From positions 17,929,585 to 17,993,584 of the forward strand of contig NC_092264.1 in NCBI RefSeq assembly GCF_036320965.1: DNA of 64,000 nt. Reading direction: 5' to 3'. Both the position numbers and the translations under genes were made by a program. The notes under the pieces are model-generated. The model ran no database searches. It had not been told where the DNA came from and worked only from the letters and a program-made list of their open reading frames with translations. The stretch's first letter is position 1; every line of letters begins with the position of its first letter. Positions 31,222-42,055 of the stretch are shown piece after piece. The stretch comes from Panulirus ornatus (taxonomy: Eukaryota; Arthropoda; Malacostraca; Decapoda; Palinuridae).

Positions 31222-31639
31222 TTAGTATCTTTTGTCATTAAATCCCGCTAATCCTATTAGCAGTAATCCAGAGGTGATCCTTAGGGAGATTTCTTTCCTA
31301 CTCTAGAGCATTTCTGACTAAATTGGATTCGTTTTATCAATAGCTGACAGATACACTGAACTAACGCTTCAAAATTCATTTTCTTTATTGCAGGAATTTA
31401 TTCTCGAGTACGAAGAAGAAAACTAGAAAAGAGAACATACAGAGGTTGGTCACTAATGAAGTGGTATCAGCACCTGTGTTGCGCTTTGTTGACCAACCAG
31501 AGCGAATAGGATCACACGGTTGTATAGAATGCAAAAGGAAGTTGTACAAATGGAATTCAAACAACAAACGGAGCAGTGAGTGGGTTCTAACCAAGCTGTT
31601 TATGACAGTAAAAGATTTGAGAAACTCATGGATTAGTAT
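31222..31639. other. no recognisable gene
   Basis: A 67-codon frame at 31446-31649 ends next to the LINE remnant below and may be its diverged upstream part, but I cannot match it. Confidence 0.4.
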
Positions 31640-31929
31640 GGTAATGTGACGAGAGATGATGCAAATTTAATGACAGGACTTGATGGTGAGAAAGACTGTG
31701 AAACATCACAAGAGGATGTAGATGATCCAGTAGCCTGACAGTATAGGCGGATGATGGAGTTTGATTTCAGTAAGTACCATCTACTTACACTGGGAATGGG
31801 ATCAGAACACCTTACCAGCAGTATAGATAACCGAGAGGTAGTTTATGGAACCCAGACTGTGGGACAGGTCTTGGGATATGAATACAAACCACTTCGTCAC
31901 GTGATAAACAATAGCATTTAAGTTCATGA
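31640..31929 (+). mobile_element. CR1/Jockey-like LINE remnant (5' part of an interrupted copy)
   Basis: The plus strand gives MMEFDFSKYHLLTLGMG, matching the 'W.MEFN..KCHVLTIGKG' block downstream of the RT catalytic core. VVYGTQTVGQVLGYEYKPLRHVIN follows ('DLGV.I...LKPSRHV'). Stops interrupt it. The match ends where SINE A starts. A further LINE C-terminal block appears after the SINE, at 32220-32526. Confidence 0.72.
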
Positions 31930-32104
31930 ATGAAGATGTAGCATTGCTGACCACCGGACATTAAGGGGCTGCCCGGGATCGAATGCATAGGTTCCAATCC
32001 CGCTTCCGGCAGTCGGTCCACAGTCAGTCCAAGTGTTCATCCTGTCTCGAGGGTTGGTTGATGAATTGGCTTTTTGCCTTACGCTGTCGTATCTGTGTAT
32101 GATA

Positions 32105-32187
<83 letters not shown>
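31930..32187 (+). mobile_element. tRNA-derived SINE A, nested in a LINE
   Basis: The body GCATAGGTTCCAATCC, GGCAGTCGGTCCACAGTC and GTTCATCCTGTC matches the other SINE A copies and ends in (AT)n at 32109-32187. The B box is mutated (GTTCCAATC), so transcription is unlikely. GATGGCCTAGATTAGGGC after the array resembles the 3' segment at 33604. Confidence 0.72.
32109..32187. repeat. (AT)n microsatellite
   Basis: About 39 AT units at the end of SINE A. Confidence 0.97.
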
Positions 32188-32188
<1 letters not shown>

Positions 32189-32219
32189 CATGATGGCCTA
32201 GATTAGGGCATCCAATCAC

Positions 32220-32526
32220 CCTTGGCGTCTCAGTTAACAGAAAATACAGCAATTACTTTCCTCAAAAACTTGATGGGAAAGAAGGGGTCTTATTCTGGCT
32301 TACAAGGTTCTGAGCGAATGGTTCTGGTGGGGATAAATTTTTTCAATGCAGAGCTGAAGAGAAGCAGCGGACACAGGTGGAGACTGGAATAGAAAACAAT
32401 AAGAAGGGTTGTAAGGAAACAGTTTTCTAAAAGTAAAATATAAAAGGGTTGGAACTCATTAAATGAATATGTGATGTGTACAAGGAGTCTGGAAACTTTC
32501 CAAGCAAGGCTGAACCAATATATATA
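32220..32526 (+). mobile_element. CR1/Jockey-like LINE C-terminus (3' part of an interrupted copy)
   Basis: Close to 32526 the frame reads GWNSLNEYVMCTRSLETFQA then RLNQY, the typical LINE ORF2 C-terminus 'VWNSLPE.VV....LE.FK.RLD.Y'. Upstream codons are broken. With the block at 31640-31929 it forms one fossil split by SINE A. Confidence 0.75.
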
Positions 32527-32540
32527 TATGTATGCATATA

Positions 32541-32636
32541 TACGAATAAAGTGCATATGAACGCGCACCTTCATAGAACATACAAACCTCCAACAGCCAG
32601 GATCGAACCTGGGACCCCATATGCACTTTATTCGTA
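32541..32636. repeat. 19-bp inverted repeat
   Basis: TACGAATAAAGTGCATATG at 32541-32559 is the exact reverse complement of 32618-32636. It encloses the minus-oriented SINE B fragment. Confidence 0.85.
32578..32614 (-). mobile_element. SINE B fragment, inverted
   Basis: 37 bp that are the exact reverse complement of 32840-32876, the B-box end of SINE B (GGTTCGATCCTGGCTGTTGG). Only the 3' part of the SINE is present. Confidence 0.8.
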
Positions 32637-32717
32637 TTCATATAACTCCGCGTTGTACAGTTAGGTTCGGTAAAACGCTATCAGCTGGCTATGTGCGTCT
32701 GTTCGGAAACAACCGAT

Positions 32718-32880
32718 AGACCCCGTTGCTCACCATTGTGAGACGAAGGGTATTCGAGTACTTAGTATTTCGAATAGTTGTTTCCCATTATACAGTCCCA
32801 TAGCCTAGCGGTTAGCATGCCTGCCTCTTGCACAAGGGGTCCCAGGTTCGATCCTGGCTGTTGGAGGTTTGTATGTTATA
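32718..32880 (+). mobile_element. tRNA-related SINE B, copy 1
   Basis: A ~160-bp repeat is shared with 56234-56388 (minus). It runs GACCCCGTTGCTCACC, GAGACGAAGGGTATTCGAGT, GTTTCCC, then a tRNA-like section from TAGCCTAGCGG to GGTTCGATCCTGG and GGAGGTTTGTATG. A true tRNA gene is unlikely: the CCAGG/CCTGG T-stem leaves a 6-nt loop and there is no acceptor stem. Confidence 0.75.
32801..32854 (+). promoter_or_regulatory. internal Pol III promoter of SINE B
   Basis: A box TAGCCTAGCGG (32801-32811) fits TRGYNNANNNG. B box GTTCGATCC (32846-32854) fits GWTCRANNC. The 35-bp spacing is tRNA-like. Both boxes are also intact in the 56.2-kb copy. Confidence 0.7.
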
Positions 32881-33411
32881 TGCATATATATGTTGAAGGA
32901 ACAATACAATATAAGTTTCTGCTCACTTCCCATAAGTACCAGTAGGTAATGACAGATAATGTACGACACACAATGAAACACGAAAAATAGAAGAAGAAGA
33001 GACAGCGACTCACAGACGTTGGAAACATGAACCCCTTTAGCTTACCTACAAGACAAACAAACAAACACTCAAAACCAGGACTCACACCCACGAAGGCGCT
33101 GGGAATTAAATGGAGATACACATTAGGAAGTGGACTAATGGACAGACAGATAGACAGATAGATTGATACACAGAGAGAATGAACTCCGTGCACATACCTC
33201 ACCAGGGGAGTAATTAGTGCCAGTGTCCATCCATGGCGACCCCACGGCCAGTGAACCACACTTCCAACAGTGAACTGTATTCGTAACAGTGACCTAATGA
33301 AGTAGAACCTTTGACCTGAAACAAATCCATGAGACGAATGCACTAAGGTCACTCGAGAACAACGTCTTTGGTTATTAGTTAGTTAACCAATAAGACTAAA
33401 TGTACTTCGTG
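32881..33411. other. no recognisable gene
   Basis: The 158-codon minus frame (32876-33352) includes a GACA/GATA run (33143-33170) read as repeated SICLSI-like residues. No domain is seen. Confidence 0.45.
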
Positions 33412-33655
33412 GACTCTGTGGTGTAGCGGTTAGAGTTCCTGACCACATCGCTTTTACAATTGGCCGACCTGGGCCGAGCGCATAGGTTCGAAACCTGGTT
33501 GTAGCAGTCGGTCCACAGTCAACCCAGCTTTTCATCTACCCCTCGGTGCTGGTCGATAAAATAGGTACCTGACTCAGGCTAGGATGTACACAGAGAATTC
33601 ATGAGATGGCCTTAATTAGGACTTAATATAAGAAATAAGAAAATTAGACCTACAA
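33412..33655 (+). mobile_element. tRNA-derived SINE A, most complete copy
   Basis: A box TGGTGTAGCGG (33419-33429) and B box GTTCGAAAC (33486-33494) both fit consensus. The body GGTCCACAGTCAACCCAGCT, GGTCGATAAAATAGGTACC and GACTCAGGCTAGGATG leads without an (AT)n array into GAGATGGCCTTAATTAGG and AAGAAAATTAGACCTACA. This copy shows what lies at the site where others carry (AT)n. Confidence 0.8.
33419..33494 (+). promoter_or_regulatory. internal Pol III promoter of SINE A
   Basis: Both boxes match consensus. The 57-bp interval is longer than in a standard tRNA gene. Confidence 0.65.
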
Positions 33656-34173
33656 TGGAATCACAAACTTTGCCATGTTATGTTCCATGAGGTAAGACAA
33701 TGGTACTGATGCAATGACTGACCACCGCAGTCTTAAAACACTGAATATTTCTCATGATCTTTAGTAAGCCAGGTTATTGTACAGGGTCGAGATGGGTAAA
33801 TGTCTTAATCACAGGTAAGTAAAGTTAAGAAGTCTGTGAATTGTTCTTACCCACTAAACTTGACTGCTCTGGAAAAGCTTTCTAACTCCTGCTATAATAG
33901 ACTAAAGGAGACACCCATATGACGAGCAGGTTGGCCCTATATGAACTATAGTTTCATCCAGGCTTCCACTGGGACAATGTCGTGCAATAAGTGCAGGAAT
34001 TTACCAGCGTTTCTCCCAAACTTGCTCATCATCCAGTCGGAAAGTCACGAGGTACAGGCTCTTAAGTCTGACTGTTAGCACGGTAGACTGAAGAAGTTAG
34101 TGTAGCAACCCTCCCTAGCGACACCAACAGCTTTAAACCTGTCTTGCTCCTCAAAAGAGCAGAGATGATCCGG
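33656..34173. other. no recognisable gene
   Basis: No long frame, no repeat recognised. Confidence 0.45.
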
Positions 34174-34409
34174 CCTTGCCTGAGACTCTTCCCTCACTCC
34201 CAGCAGAGCACGTCCTTGCCTGAGACTCTTCCCTCACTCCCAGCAGAGCACGTCCTTGTCTGAGACTCCTCCCTCACTCCCAGCAGAGCACGTCCTTGCC
34301 TGAGACTCCTCCCTCACTCCCAGCAGAGCACGTCCTTGCCTGAGACTCCTCCCTCACTCCCAGCAGAGCACGCCCTTGCCTGAGACTCCTCCCTCACTCC
34401 CAGCAGAGG
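34174..34409. repeat. 40-bp minisatellite, ~6 copies
   Basis: Six near-identical 40-bp units built on CCTTGCCTGAGACTCCTCCC and TCACTCCCAGCAGAGCACGT. Confidence 0.93.
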
Positions 34410-35629
34410 ACATGTGTGGCGACTGCGCTGCAGACACTAAACCTAACCTTGCTCCAGTCTAGACCTTCCATTTTGTTCGTTATGAAACAGACTTGGTTTT
34501 TGCCAGTCTAGAAATACCCTCGAGACGTCGACACACGATAAAACTCTCTCTTTCCCAGCTCACACGATGGCACATTGAAAGAAAACTAATACATTCAACA
34601 GACCTGAAAAAAAAATTGAATTCTTTAGGAAGACGATGCAATGATAGAGTTTAGCGTCTTGCTCTCCACGACCAGCCAGGCCAGGGAGCAGACTAACCCA
34701 CCCTTGGCAACATCCAGGGTGAGGGTGAGTGTTTTATTCTTCGTTTTCTCTAAGACCCCCTCGGGAATCTTTACTGCCTCGTTATGCAACAGGAGCATAA
34801 TAAGACTTAGCTAAAGACAAGAGGAAAATAGATTAAATGGAATTCGTTATTTCTGGGTTGTGATTGAAGACTCACCTCTTCCTTTATCGTTCTCATTACA
34901 TATTTCTTGCTACCTCTTATAGGGAGGGTGAGTACATAGTACCAAGTCAGCTGAAGGAGGAATGTTAGAAGCAGAACTTGATGTAATGAAACGTGAAATG
35001 TGGACAACAGGAAGATGTGTCGAAACCTGACATCACGTTTTAATTTTCGATTCACAGGAAGACCATCGTTGATTCCTTCAGTAGACCACCTTCCTCTGTC
35101 GCTGTATCTATTCCGTCTCGTCCACAACATTCACCCCCAACTTCGTCCAACTTCAGTCCTTTTAAAAGACATAGCAGGGGTGCGCTACTCTTCCTCTATG
35201 GGAAACGCAGGATTCGTGGAATAGTCCTACTATCCTGCCGAAGGGAAAGACCTGTTTTTTATAGCTCCTGATATGTTCTTAAGCAGGTACAGTAGTGGCG
35301 GCTTCCTCCTCCTCCTGCCACTCTGCTGGCTTGATACGAATCACTAACACTGAATTGTGGGTGTACATCCTTGACTCGAAAAGTATAATCCTATGGCACG
35401 TTCTCGTACACTCCTGAGGAGGTGTGAGCCATTGTAGGGTGTTGACCAACCTGACTTTGTCCAGGTTATTTTGGTTATATGCGTTTGTCGCCGTCCTACG
35501 GCACAGATCTTATTGTCAGGCATGACTTATAGGCAATATAATCCATTAATGCTCTGTCGCAATTCTTATTCTCTTACATCCTGAAACAAGGATATCATAG
35601 ACTAGGTCTAGCAAAGGCAAGTTTTTCTT
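34410..35629. other. no recognisable gene
   Basis: A 107-codon minus frame (34807-35130) and a 74-codon plus frame (35000-35224) overlap and lack domains. Confidence 0.45.
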
Positions 35630-35765
35630 AAGTGTAACCAAACTGAAAGTGAAGATAAATGATGACAAATTTATAACTTTTTCGCCGAGTGTCTTTCCCA
35701 AAGACGACCCTCCATATCTAACTTTTGAAGTTGTCACGTCACAGAACCAAACACTAGAGTCTCAC
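35630..35765 (+). mobile_element. possible LINE RT remnant of another clade
   Basis: Plus reading gives LKVKINDDKFITFSPSVF then DPPYLTFEVVTSQNQTLES. This resembles the 'MKIN..KC..MTFS.SF.K.PP.L.....G..L..V.S' region that follows the RT core in one group of invertebrate LINEs. There is no catalytic motif and the match is short, so this is tentative. Confidence 0.35.
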
Positions 35766-37718
35766 CAGATGTTACATTACGTACACAAACTCCAAATTCT
35801 TATACTGAGTCTCTTTATACAAGGATGATCTTCCTGCTCAACCGGAATATGTAGACAGGTTTTCATCCCACTTGGCACAAAGTTGGAACCCAACTCATAC
35901 ATTCTTCGCAAGCTTCATTCTATGGCCAGTTGCTTAAGCCAGTAACCACAATAACTGCAGCTGGTGGTGACAAGATCGTAAATTCCGCAGATTGAGAGAG
36001 GAGGAGAGAGTGTGTGGGGGTTAAAAGGTCAACGCAGACCCTCCGCTATCATATATGCTGCACTTTGATTCAATCTTCAAGGAAAAAGTCAACTCAAACC
36101 TAATAGATCTTAAACCTCCAGACTTGGGTTATCAGCATTATCAGAATGATCAAAAACCATTTCCTCGTCCGCTATCAACCGACAAACACATGAAACTTAG
36201 TTAAAAACTCGTGTAGGGGAGTGGAGAGTGGGGTTTACATAGGTTTAATGTGTGAGTATCCGTAAAAAAGAGTGGTTTACTGCTTTGGATTTCGGTGACC
36301 TTGCACATTTCCACTGTTATGGAGGACAAGGTTCAGACTGACAGGGTCACCATTCATGGTCCGCCTTCAACTTTGGCCTCTTTTATAGTTTCATGTTCCT
36401 CTAGCCCTGCTGTAGGTCGCTTCCTGTCCAGCCATGTCGCACCTACAGATGACAGAATGATCTTATCAGAGTTCATGTGGATAGAACGTCGTTTTCCACG
36501 TCTCCATTCAGGCAGTCAGGTCCTGGAAACCCTAAGTAGGATCCCACACGTCCTAATCCTATGACACCAGAAGAGTTCTCTCGTCTCACAAGTTTAATGT
36601 GAACTTCCTCCTCCTCAATTCAGTACATGTGGAAAGTCGCCATATACACACAAAACGAAGGGAAACCACATACGTAGCTTCAAGGAACAGACGTACACTA
36701 ATGATCAATTACAGTAGGACACAAAAGCTGTTAGTTATTTGTTATTAGTCTTTCAACTGAAAGATCTATGGGTAATTGTTGACTGAGGAGGTACCAAGGG
36801 GATATGAGTCGACCATAAGTGTTTTCGTAAGTGTCTGGGATGGCAGTCGACGCATATAGAGATATGAGCCTCACTTAACAGTCAAGGTCACGCTACCAAC
36901 AGGTGCAGGAGACTATATAGCTGACGCCTGCTGGGCTGCCGGGGGTCTGTCCACCTAATGTACAGAATAACTACAAATCTTCCCGTGCTCTTGACATCCA
37001 TGCTAGTGAGACTCGCTCGTGGTACAGGCTTGAAACTGAGTTTTGCTGAGTTATGAGACCACAAATACCGAGGAAGTGAGTCTTGCTTCACAGGTACGAG
37101 ACACTGAGACACTCTTGTTGAAGTGCTTCGAATCGTCGACCACGCGTTGCTTCAAACATACTGTGTTGAGGTGGTTCTAAACAGCTTCGAACCACAGTTC
37201 GGTGACTGATCATGAAGTACCAACACGTCAGCTGATCACGCGGCTAATACAGCCACTAGACATAGTGTCATTGTAATGTTAACATGGGTGTTTGTGCCTG
37301 GACGAGACTACAGTGTTCAAGGAAAAGTTCAGCCTCAGTGTTTCATATTTTTCACTGTGGGAATAACAGTGGTGAGGAAGGTAACTGGGGAAATACCCCA
37401 GGGGAGTGCTAAACCACGGTCCTGTGATGTGTCACTTGCAAGTGTTATTTTCGAGTGTGGAAAATACCGGAGGCTTAAATCGTGGCTCCTTGTCGAAGTC
37501 CACTCCTCGGCCAGAGGTATGGTCGCCCACGGATATGGTCTTTTCTCCCAAGTGGTAACGTGTTTTGCATGAGTCCTGCAGCCGAGGAGGAGGAGCCAGG
37601 TATCGCCCTAATCTGCTTCTTTCCACAGGTGAGTTTTTTATTGCTTATAATGTAAGTCTTTATGATTTTTAGAAAAATATGTAAGATAGTTAAGTATGTA
37701 GGTTTGTACATATGTGCT
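35766..37718. other. no recognisable gene
   Basis: Frames of 89 (36295-36564) and 98 codons (37276-37572) show no domain. Confidence 0.45.
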
Positions 37719-37722
37719 GAGG

Positions 37723-38025
37723 TGGTTTGATCGAGTGAGTAACGTAAGGGTAAGAGAGATGTGTGGAAATAAAAAGAGCGTGGTTGAGAGAGCAGAAGAG
37801 GGTGTTTTGAAGTGGTTTGGGCACATGGAGAGAATGAGTGAGGAAAGATTGACCAAGAGGATATATGTGTCGGAGGTGGAGGGAACGAGGAGAAGAGGGA
37901 GACCAAATTGGAGGTGGAAAGATGGAGTGAAAAAGATTTTGTGTGATCGGGGCCTGAACATGCAGGAGGGTGAAAGGAGGGCAAGGAATAGAGTGAATTG
38001 GAGCGATGTGGTATACCGGGGTTGA
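37723..38025 (+). pseudogene. RTE-like LINE ORF2, last ~100 codons
   Basis: Open to the stop, with HMERMSEERLTKRIYVSEVE and GTRRRGRPNWRWKDGV. It lacks the RT catalytic core and any native start, so it is not expected to be functional. The in-frame ATG at 37714 is in flanking DNA. Confidence 0.85.
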
Positions 38026-38179
38026 CGTGCTGTCAGTGGATTGAATCAAGGCATGTGAAGCGTCTGGGGTAAACCATGGAAAGCTGTGTAGGTATGTATA
38101 TTTGCGTGTGTGGACGTATGTATATACATGTGTATGGGGGGGGGTTGGGCCATTTCTTTCGTCTGTTTCCTTGCGCTAC

Positions 38180-38193
38180 CTCGCAAACGCGGG
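38180..38193 (+). other. 3'-tail hairpin of RTE-like LINE
   Basis: CTCGC-AAAC-GCGGG can form a 5-bp stem and 4-nt loop, about 18 nt before poly-A. Same fold as in family C. Confidence 0.55.
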
Positions 38194-38210
38194 AGACAGC
38201 GACAAAGTAT

Positions 38211-38215
38211 AAAAA

Positions 38216-38276
<61 letters not shown>

Positions 38277-38312
38277 TATATATATATATAGAGTTTGTGT
38301 GTGTGTGTGTGT
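38211..38312. repeat. poly-A, (AT)n and short (GT)n
   Basis: Poly-A 38211-38233, (AT)n to 38290 with one GT break at 38274, GT run 38295-38311. Confidence 0.93.
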
Positions 38313-38838
38313 TTAAGGAAGTTTCTGAGCTGTAGAAGCCTCTTTAAAAAACGGATCTTGGGTATCATCAGGTCCTCTATAGGTCCCGGGGTAATTATGA
38401 ATAGATAAATATGTCTATAATTCTATATTCATTTGCATACAAAAGTATTCCCCCGTCCTAACTCCACTTATCACCTCTACATGGAAACTCTTCCTCCACC
38501 TTGCCTAACCCTTCGTGTATCGCATCCCTCTTACTTTCTCTGCTTCTCCAGTTCTCACTGCTTTTTAATGCCCGTTTCCTCGTATTGTTTAGCATCCTAC
38601 GTCTCTCTCCTCGTCACGTTATACCACCAGCTCCAGTTTCTTCAAGTCTTCAAGGCTCTGGCTCTGTCTGTGTCCTGGTCAGGTGACGACACACGACCCA
38701 AGATTACATTCGCTCACCTAAGCCTTGGTCATCAACCGGAGGTCACCTCTCCATCCTCTTCCCGATATGTACTTTGACCTGACCGCGCTCGAGGTACACG
38801 ACTCCCTGACTCGTATGATACGAGTTTAGGAGCGGAGG

Positions 38839-38876
<38 letters not shown>

Positions 38877-39101
38877 CTGATCAGTGAAGGCTTAAGACCA
38901 CAGCGATGGGCGTCGGCCAGATAAATGTATTAATCCCAGAACTTTAAAGGTGATGGGGCATCCGGAACACCTCCACGCCCTCCTGGACCCACATATTGTA
39001 TCGCCACACCAGACAACAAACAGCTCTTCCTACCTGGTGGCGGACATCTTAATGGTGTTGGTAGCAGCCTGTTGGTGGCTCTGCCTACATCCCTCGTCGC
39101 T
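38313..39101. other. no recognisable gene; (CA)n at 38841-38874
   Basis: A 114-codon frame (38433-38777) in C/T-rich sequence has no domain. The CA array has about 17 units. Confidence 0.5.
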
Positions 39102-39216
39102 GGTGGTGGTGGTGGTGGTGGTGACAGCCGTGATGGTGGTGGTGGCAGCCGTGATGGTGGTGGTGGCAGCCGTGATGGTGGTGGTGGCAGCCGTGATAGT
39201 AGTGGTGGCAGGCATG
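39102..39216. repeat. (GTG)n and 21-bp minisatellite
   Basis: A short GTG run, then about four 21-bp units of GTGATGGTGGTGGTGGCAGC(C). Confidence 0.88.
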
Positions 39217-39307
39217 AGTAAAGTGGTAAGAGTCTTGACAGTTGTGGCAGCACGACAAAAACTGTCGTGTGGAGAGTTTCACATCAACAAAAACTGAGCA
39301 AGAAAGT

Positions 39308-39611
39308 GAACTTTGTGGCGGGTGCTGGTGGGGAACTTTGTGGCGGGTGCTGGTGGGGAACTTTGTGGTGGGTGCTGGTGGGGAACTTTGTGGTGGGTGC
39401 TGGTGGGGAACTTTGTGGTGGGTGCTGGTGGGGAACTTTGTGGCGGGTGCTGGTGGGGAACTTTGTGGTGGGTGCTGGTGGGGAACTTTGTGGCGGGTGC
39501 TGGTGGGGAACTTTGTGGCGGGTGCTGGTGGGGAACTTTGTGGTGGGTGCTGGTGGGGAACTTTGTGGCGGGTGCTGGTGGGGAACTTTGTGGTGGGTGC
39601 TGGTGGGGAAT
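39308..39611. repeat. 25-bp minisatellite, 12 copies
   Basis: Twelve 25-bp units (GAACTTTGTGGCGGGTGCTG plus GTGGG), alternating between GTGGCGGG and GTGGTGGG variants. Because 25 is not a multiple of 3, all three plus frames read the same three peptide blocks in rotation, giving three overlapping false proteins. Confidence 0.95.
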
Positions 39612-40922
39612 TATTGAGGCGCCGCTGCCGGCTCTCAGCCTGATTATTCAGCGTTAACTTCCGGGGACTTGTGATTTTCCCGCCACTACCACCACCACAC
39701 ACCCGACACGGGCCCTGCGCCCCGCGGGTGTATGCTGGAACCAGATGTGAGGCAACACCAACATATGTGTTCGAGTAGTAGTAAAAGATATCTTAACTAA
39801 AGCTTCAATAATGTCTACCTTTCGTATATATGTTTACTCTGCTTCGAAAATGTCCCATTTTTATCGATTGTTTCTAACTTTCTGAACAAATTCTATCACT
39901 TTGGAAGCACCACCAGAAACTATAGTTCCTGGAGACACCGGGTGAAAAATTCTGTCCAGCCTTCTGCCTCTGCTGGCAGACACACATGACGCCATTCACA
40001 TTCGGTGAGTGGGGTACTGATGCGTCAGCCATGACCCAAGACATTGGTGGAAGACCGTACACCTTTCTCGTCACTTCCCGTTTTCTCAATTGCGTCTACG
40101 CTCTTGTGTGGAGCGGATGTGCTGCCTAGAATATAAACCATACCTTGGGCAAGTGATGGTAGGTAGATAGCTACAAAGGCATCGGCTGGTAGTGTGTGTG
40201 TGTGTGTAAAGTATTAAACCCAATATAAGAGGATCAGACACAATAGGACTGCGGCTGAGAATACGATCTACCGAGTCCATTACCTGGGGTAGAGCGAGTC
40301 TGCAGGTGTCGCTCCGTTGAGAAGAAAGCAAGGGAGTGAGGGAGATGACTGAACTCAGTGAATAATGTATCACTGATGAGCCGAGGATCGATAACAGCCC
40401 AATGGACCAACTTTGTAACAATATGTTACATAATCCTCCGCCGACGGAGATCACACAGAGACTCTTTGTGGCTTCGATTATCCTTTAGCGTCATCCCTCA
40501 CAGGATGAACACGGACTGAGTGAACAAGCAATTGGTCTCTGATTGCGGTAGAAATCTAAATCCATCAGAGGGGAACAGCACTCCGCGGAAAGAAAGCCGA
40601 GAGAACATAACTGGGAGGCGAATGCAGGAGGCGGGTGAGACGAACTCTCGAGACAGTATCAACACGACGAGGTATCCGGGTAGCAAGACTCAAGGAGGAG
40701 GAGGAGGAGGAGATCGTGTTTGCCAAGTGATGTACGTTTGTCTTTCCACGTGTAGCAGTTGTGCGCTGAGGGTACAGGAGGGCAGTATAAAGAGCCAGTG
40801 TTTAGAAAGATTGCAATAGGCGCTGTCTGACTGCCGGTGGGAAGAGGCAGTCATGTTGTTAAAGGCAAGGGAGTTTGAGAATGTGGCAATGACGATCACT
40901 GAGAAGATGAGGAAAATATACC
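39612..40922. other. no recognisable gene
   Basis: A 122-codon minus frame (40086-40454) and a 99-codon plus frame (40520-40819) have no domain. Short GGA run near 40694-40711. Confidence 0.45.
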
Positions 40923-41130
40923 AAGTGACAGTCGTCAGCTAAGAACAAGTGACAGTCGTCAGCTAAGAACAAGTGACAGCCGCCAGCTAAGAACAAGTGA
41001 CAGCCGTCAGCTAAGAACAAGTGACAGCCGTCAGCTAAGAACAAGTGACAGCCGTCAGCTAAGAACAAGTGACAGCTGTCAGCTAAGAACAAGTGACAGT
41101 CGTCAGCTAAGAACAAGTGACAGTCGTCAC
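40923..41130. repeat. 24-bp minisatellite, ~9 copies
   Basis: Units of AAGTGACAGTCGTCAGCTAAGAAC with GTCGTC/GCCGTC/GCCGCC/GCTGTC variants. The minus frame reads ADGCHLFL repeats. Confidence 0.94.
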
Positions 41131-42055
41131 GCACTTAGTTATTCTCGATCTTAATTTTATATACAGTGATGATAGATTCGTATGAGCGTTCAATAAGATG
41201 AAGGAAATAAGGTTAGATGTAATGGCGCGATGAACCTAGACAGCACATCCTCACTACAGAGGATGTGGGCATGACGTGTTAGGGTGTCAGGTCGAGTGGA
41301 AGGTGTAATGGAGGAAACCTAAGTAGGAGGGTAGTCTACATACCTTCTCTTGCAATGTGAACAGCTCGTATCCCAGGACCATGAATGAAGTACTGTGTGA
41401 GGTGGATGTCAGGGAAGAGATGGGGTTGGAGGAAAGCACTTCATTGAAATTGCATGATTATCATTGTTTCTCTGTACTAGCTAATGAAGTGAATGATAAT
41501 AGGGGGATAGTAATCTATGTTGGGAAACGTCTCTATTGATTTAATGACAGCTGAAAAAATAATAAGTGGAGTCGAAACCTTGTGTATTAAGTCTTTTGTT
41601 TGGGGGAGATTTATACCTATTGTTTAGATTTATGTACAGTCAACAAAAGAAATATCGACAAACTTGCTGTGGTTTACATTTTGAATTACAGGATGAAGAG
41701 AATTTGATCTACTCCCCTGAGTGTCGTCCTGTATTTGGTGTACCTGCTCTCTTTATTTGACAGTGACATTGCAAAACATAGGAAAGCTATCGACGTAGCT
41801 GGAGGGTTGAGGGAACTTCCCTTAATAGAATTACTGGATACTGTTATATTCCTGTTGTATGAGAGACATGATTCCGGAATCTCACCTCTGTTTGTTACTA
41901 AAACATACCTGAGTATTTGATATTTGTGGGCAGGAAAAAATAGAGACCTGATTCGATTGAAATGAAATATACATATATCGGCGAAAGAGTATTGTGAGAA
42001 TCTGTTTGAAGGGCTGGGTGTGTGAGGCACTGCTGGGTGTTATAATGTGTGTGAG
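41131..42055. other. no recognisable gene
   Basis: Several 60-114 codon frames, none with a domain. Confidence 0.45.

Larger units (their letters stand above)
37719..38233 (+). mobile_element. RTE-like LINE, 3' fragment, copy 2
   Basis: A 5'-truncated copy begins at GAGGTGGTTTGATCGAG (equivalent to 4348). It runs through the last ~100 ORF2 codons (stop at 38023-38025), the G-run 3' UTR, the tail CGCTACCTCGCAAACGCGGG and poly-A, then (AT)n. I count about eight differences from copy 1 over ~490 bp. The three in coding sequence are all silent, so the encoded C-terminus (RWFDRVSN... to ...WSDVVYRG) is identical. This is a recent relative of copy 1. Confidence 0.92.

Noticed and set aside
32797..32866. 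Candidate tRNA gene
   Set aside because: A and B boxes are intact, but the T-loop is one base short for its stem, no acceptor stem pairs, and the unit lies inside a repeated SINE.
39085..39702. 205-codon minus frame rich in HQHPPQSS
   Set aside because: Product of the 25-bp and 21-bp minisatellites.
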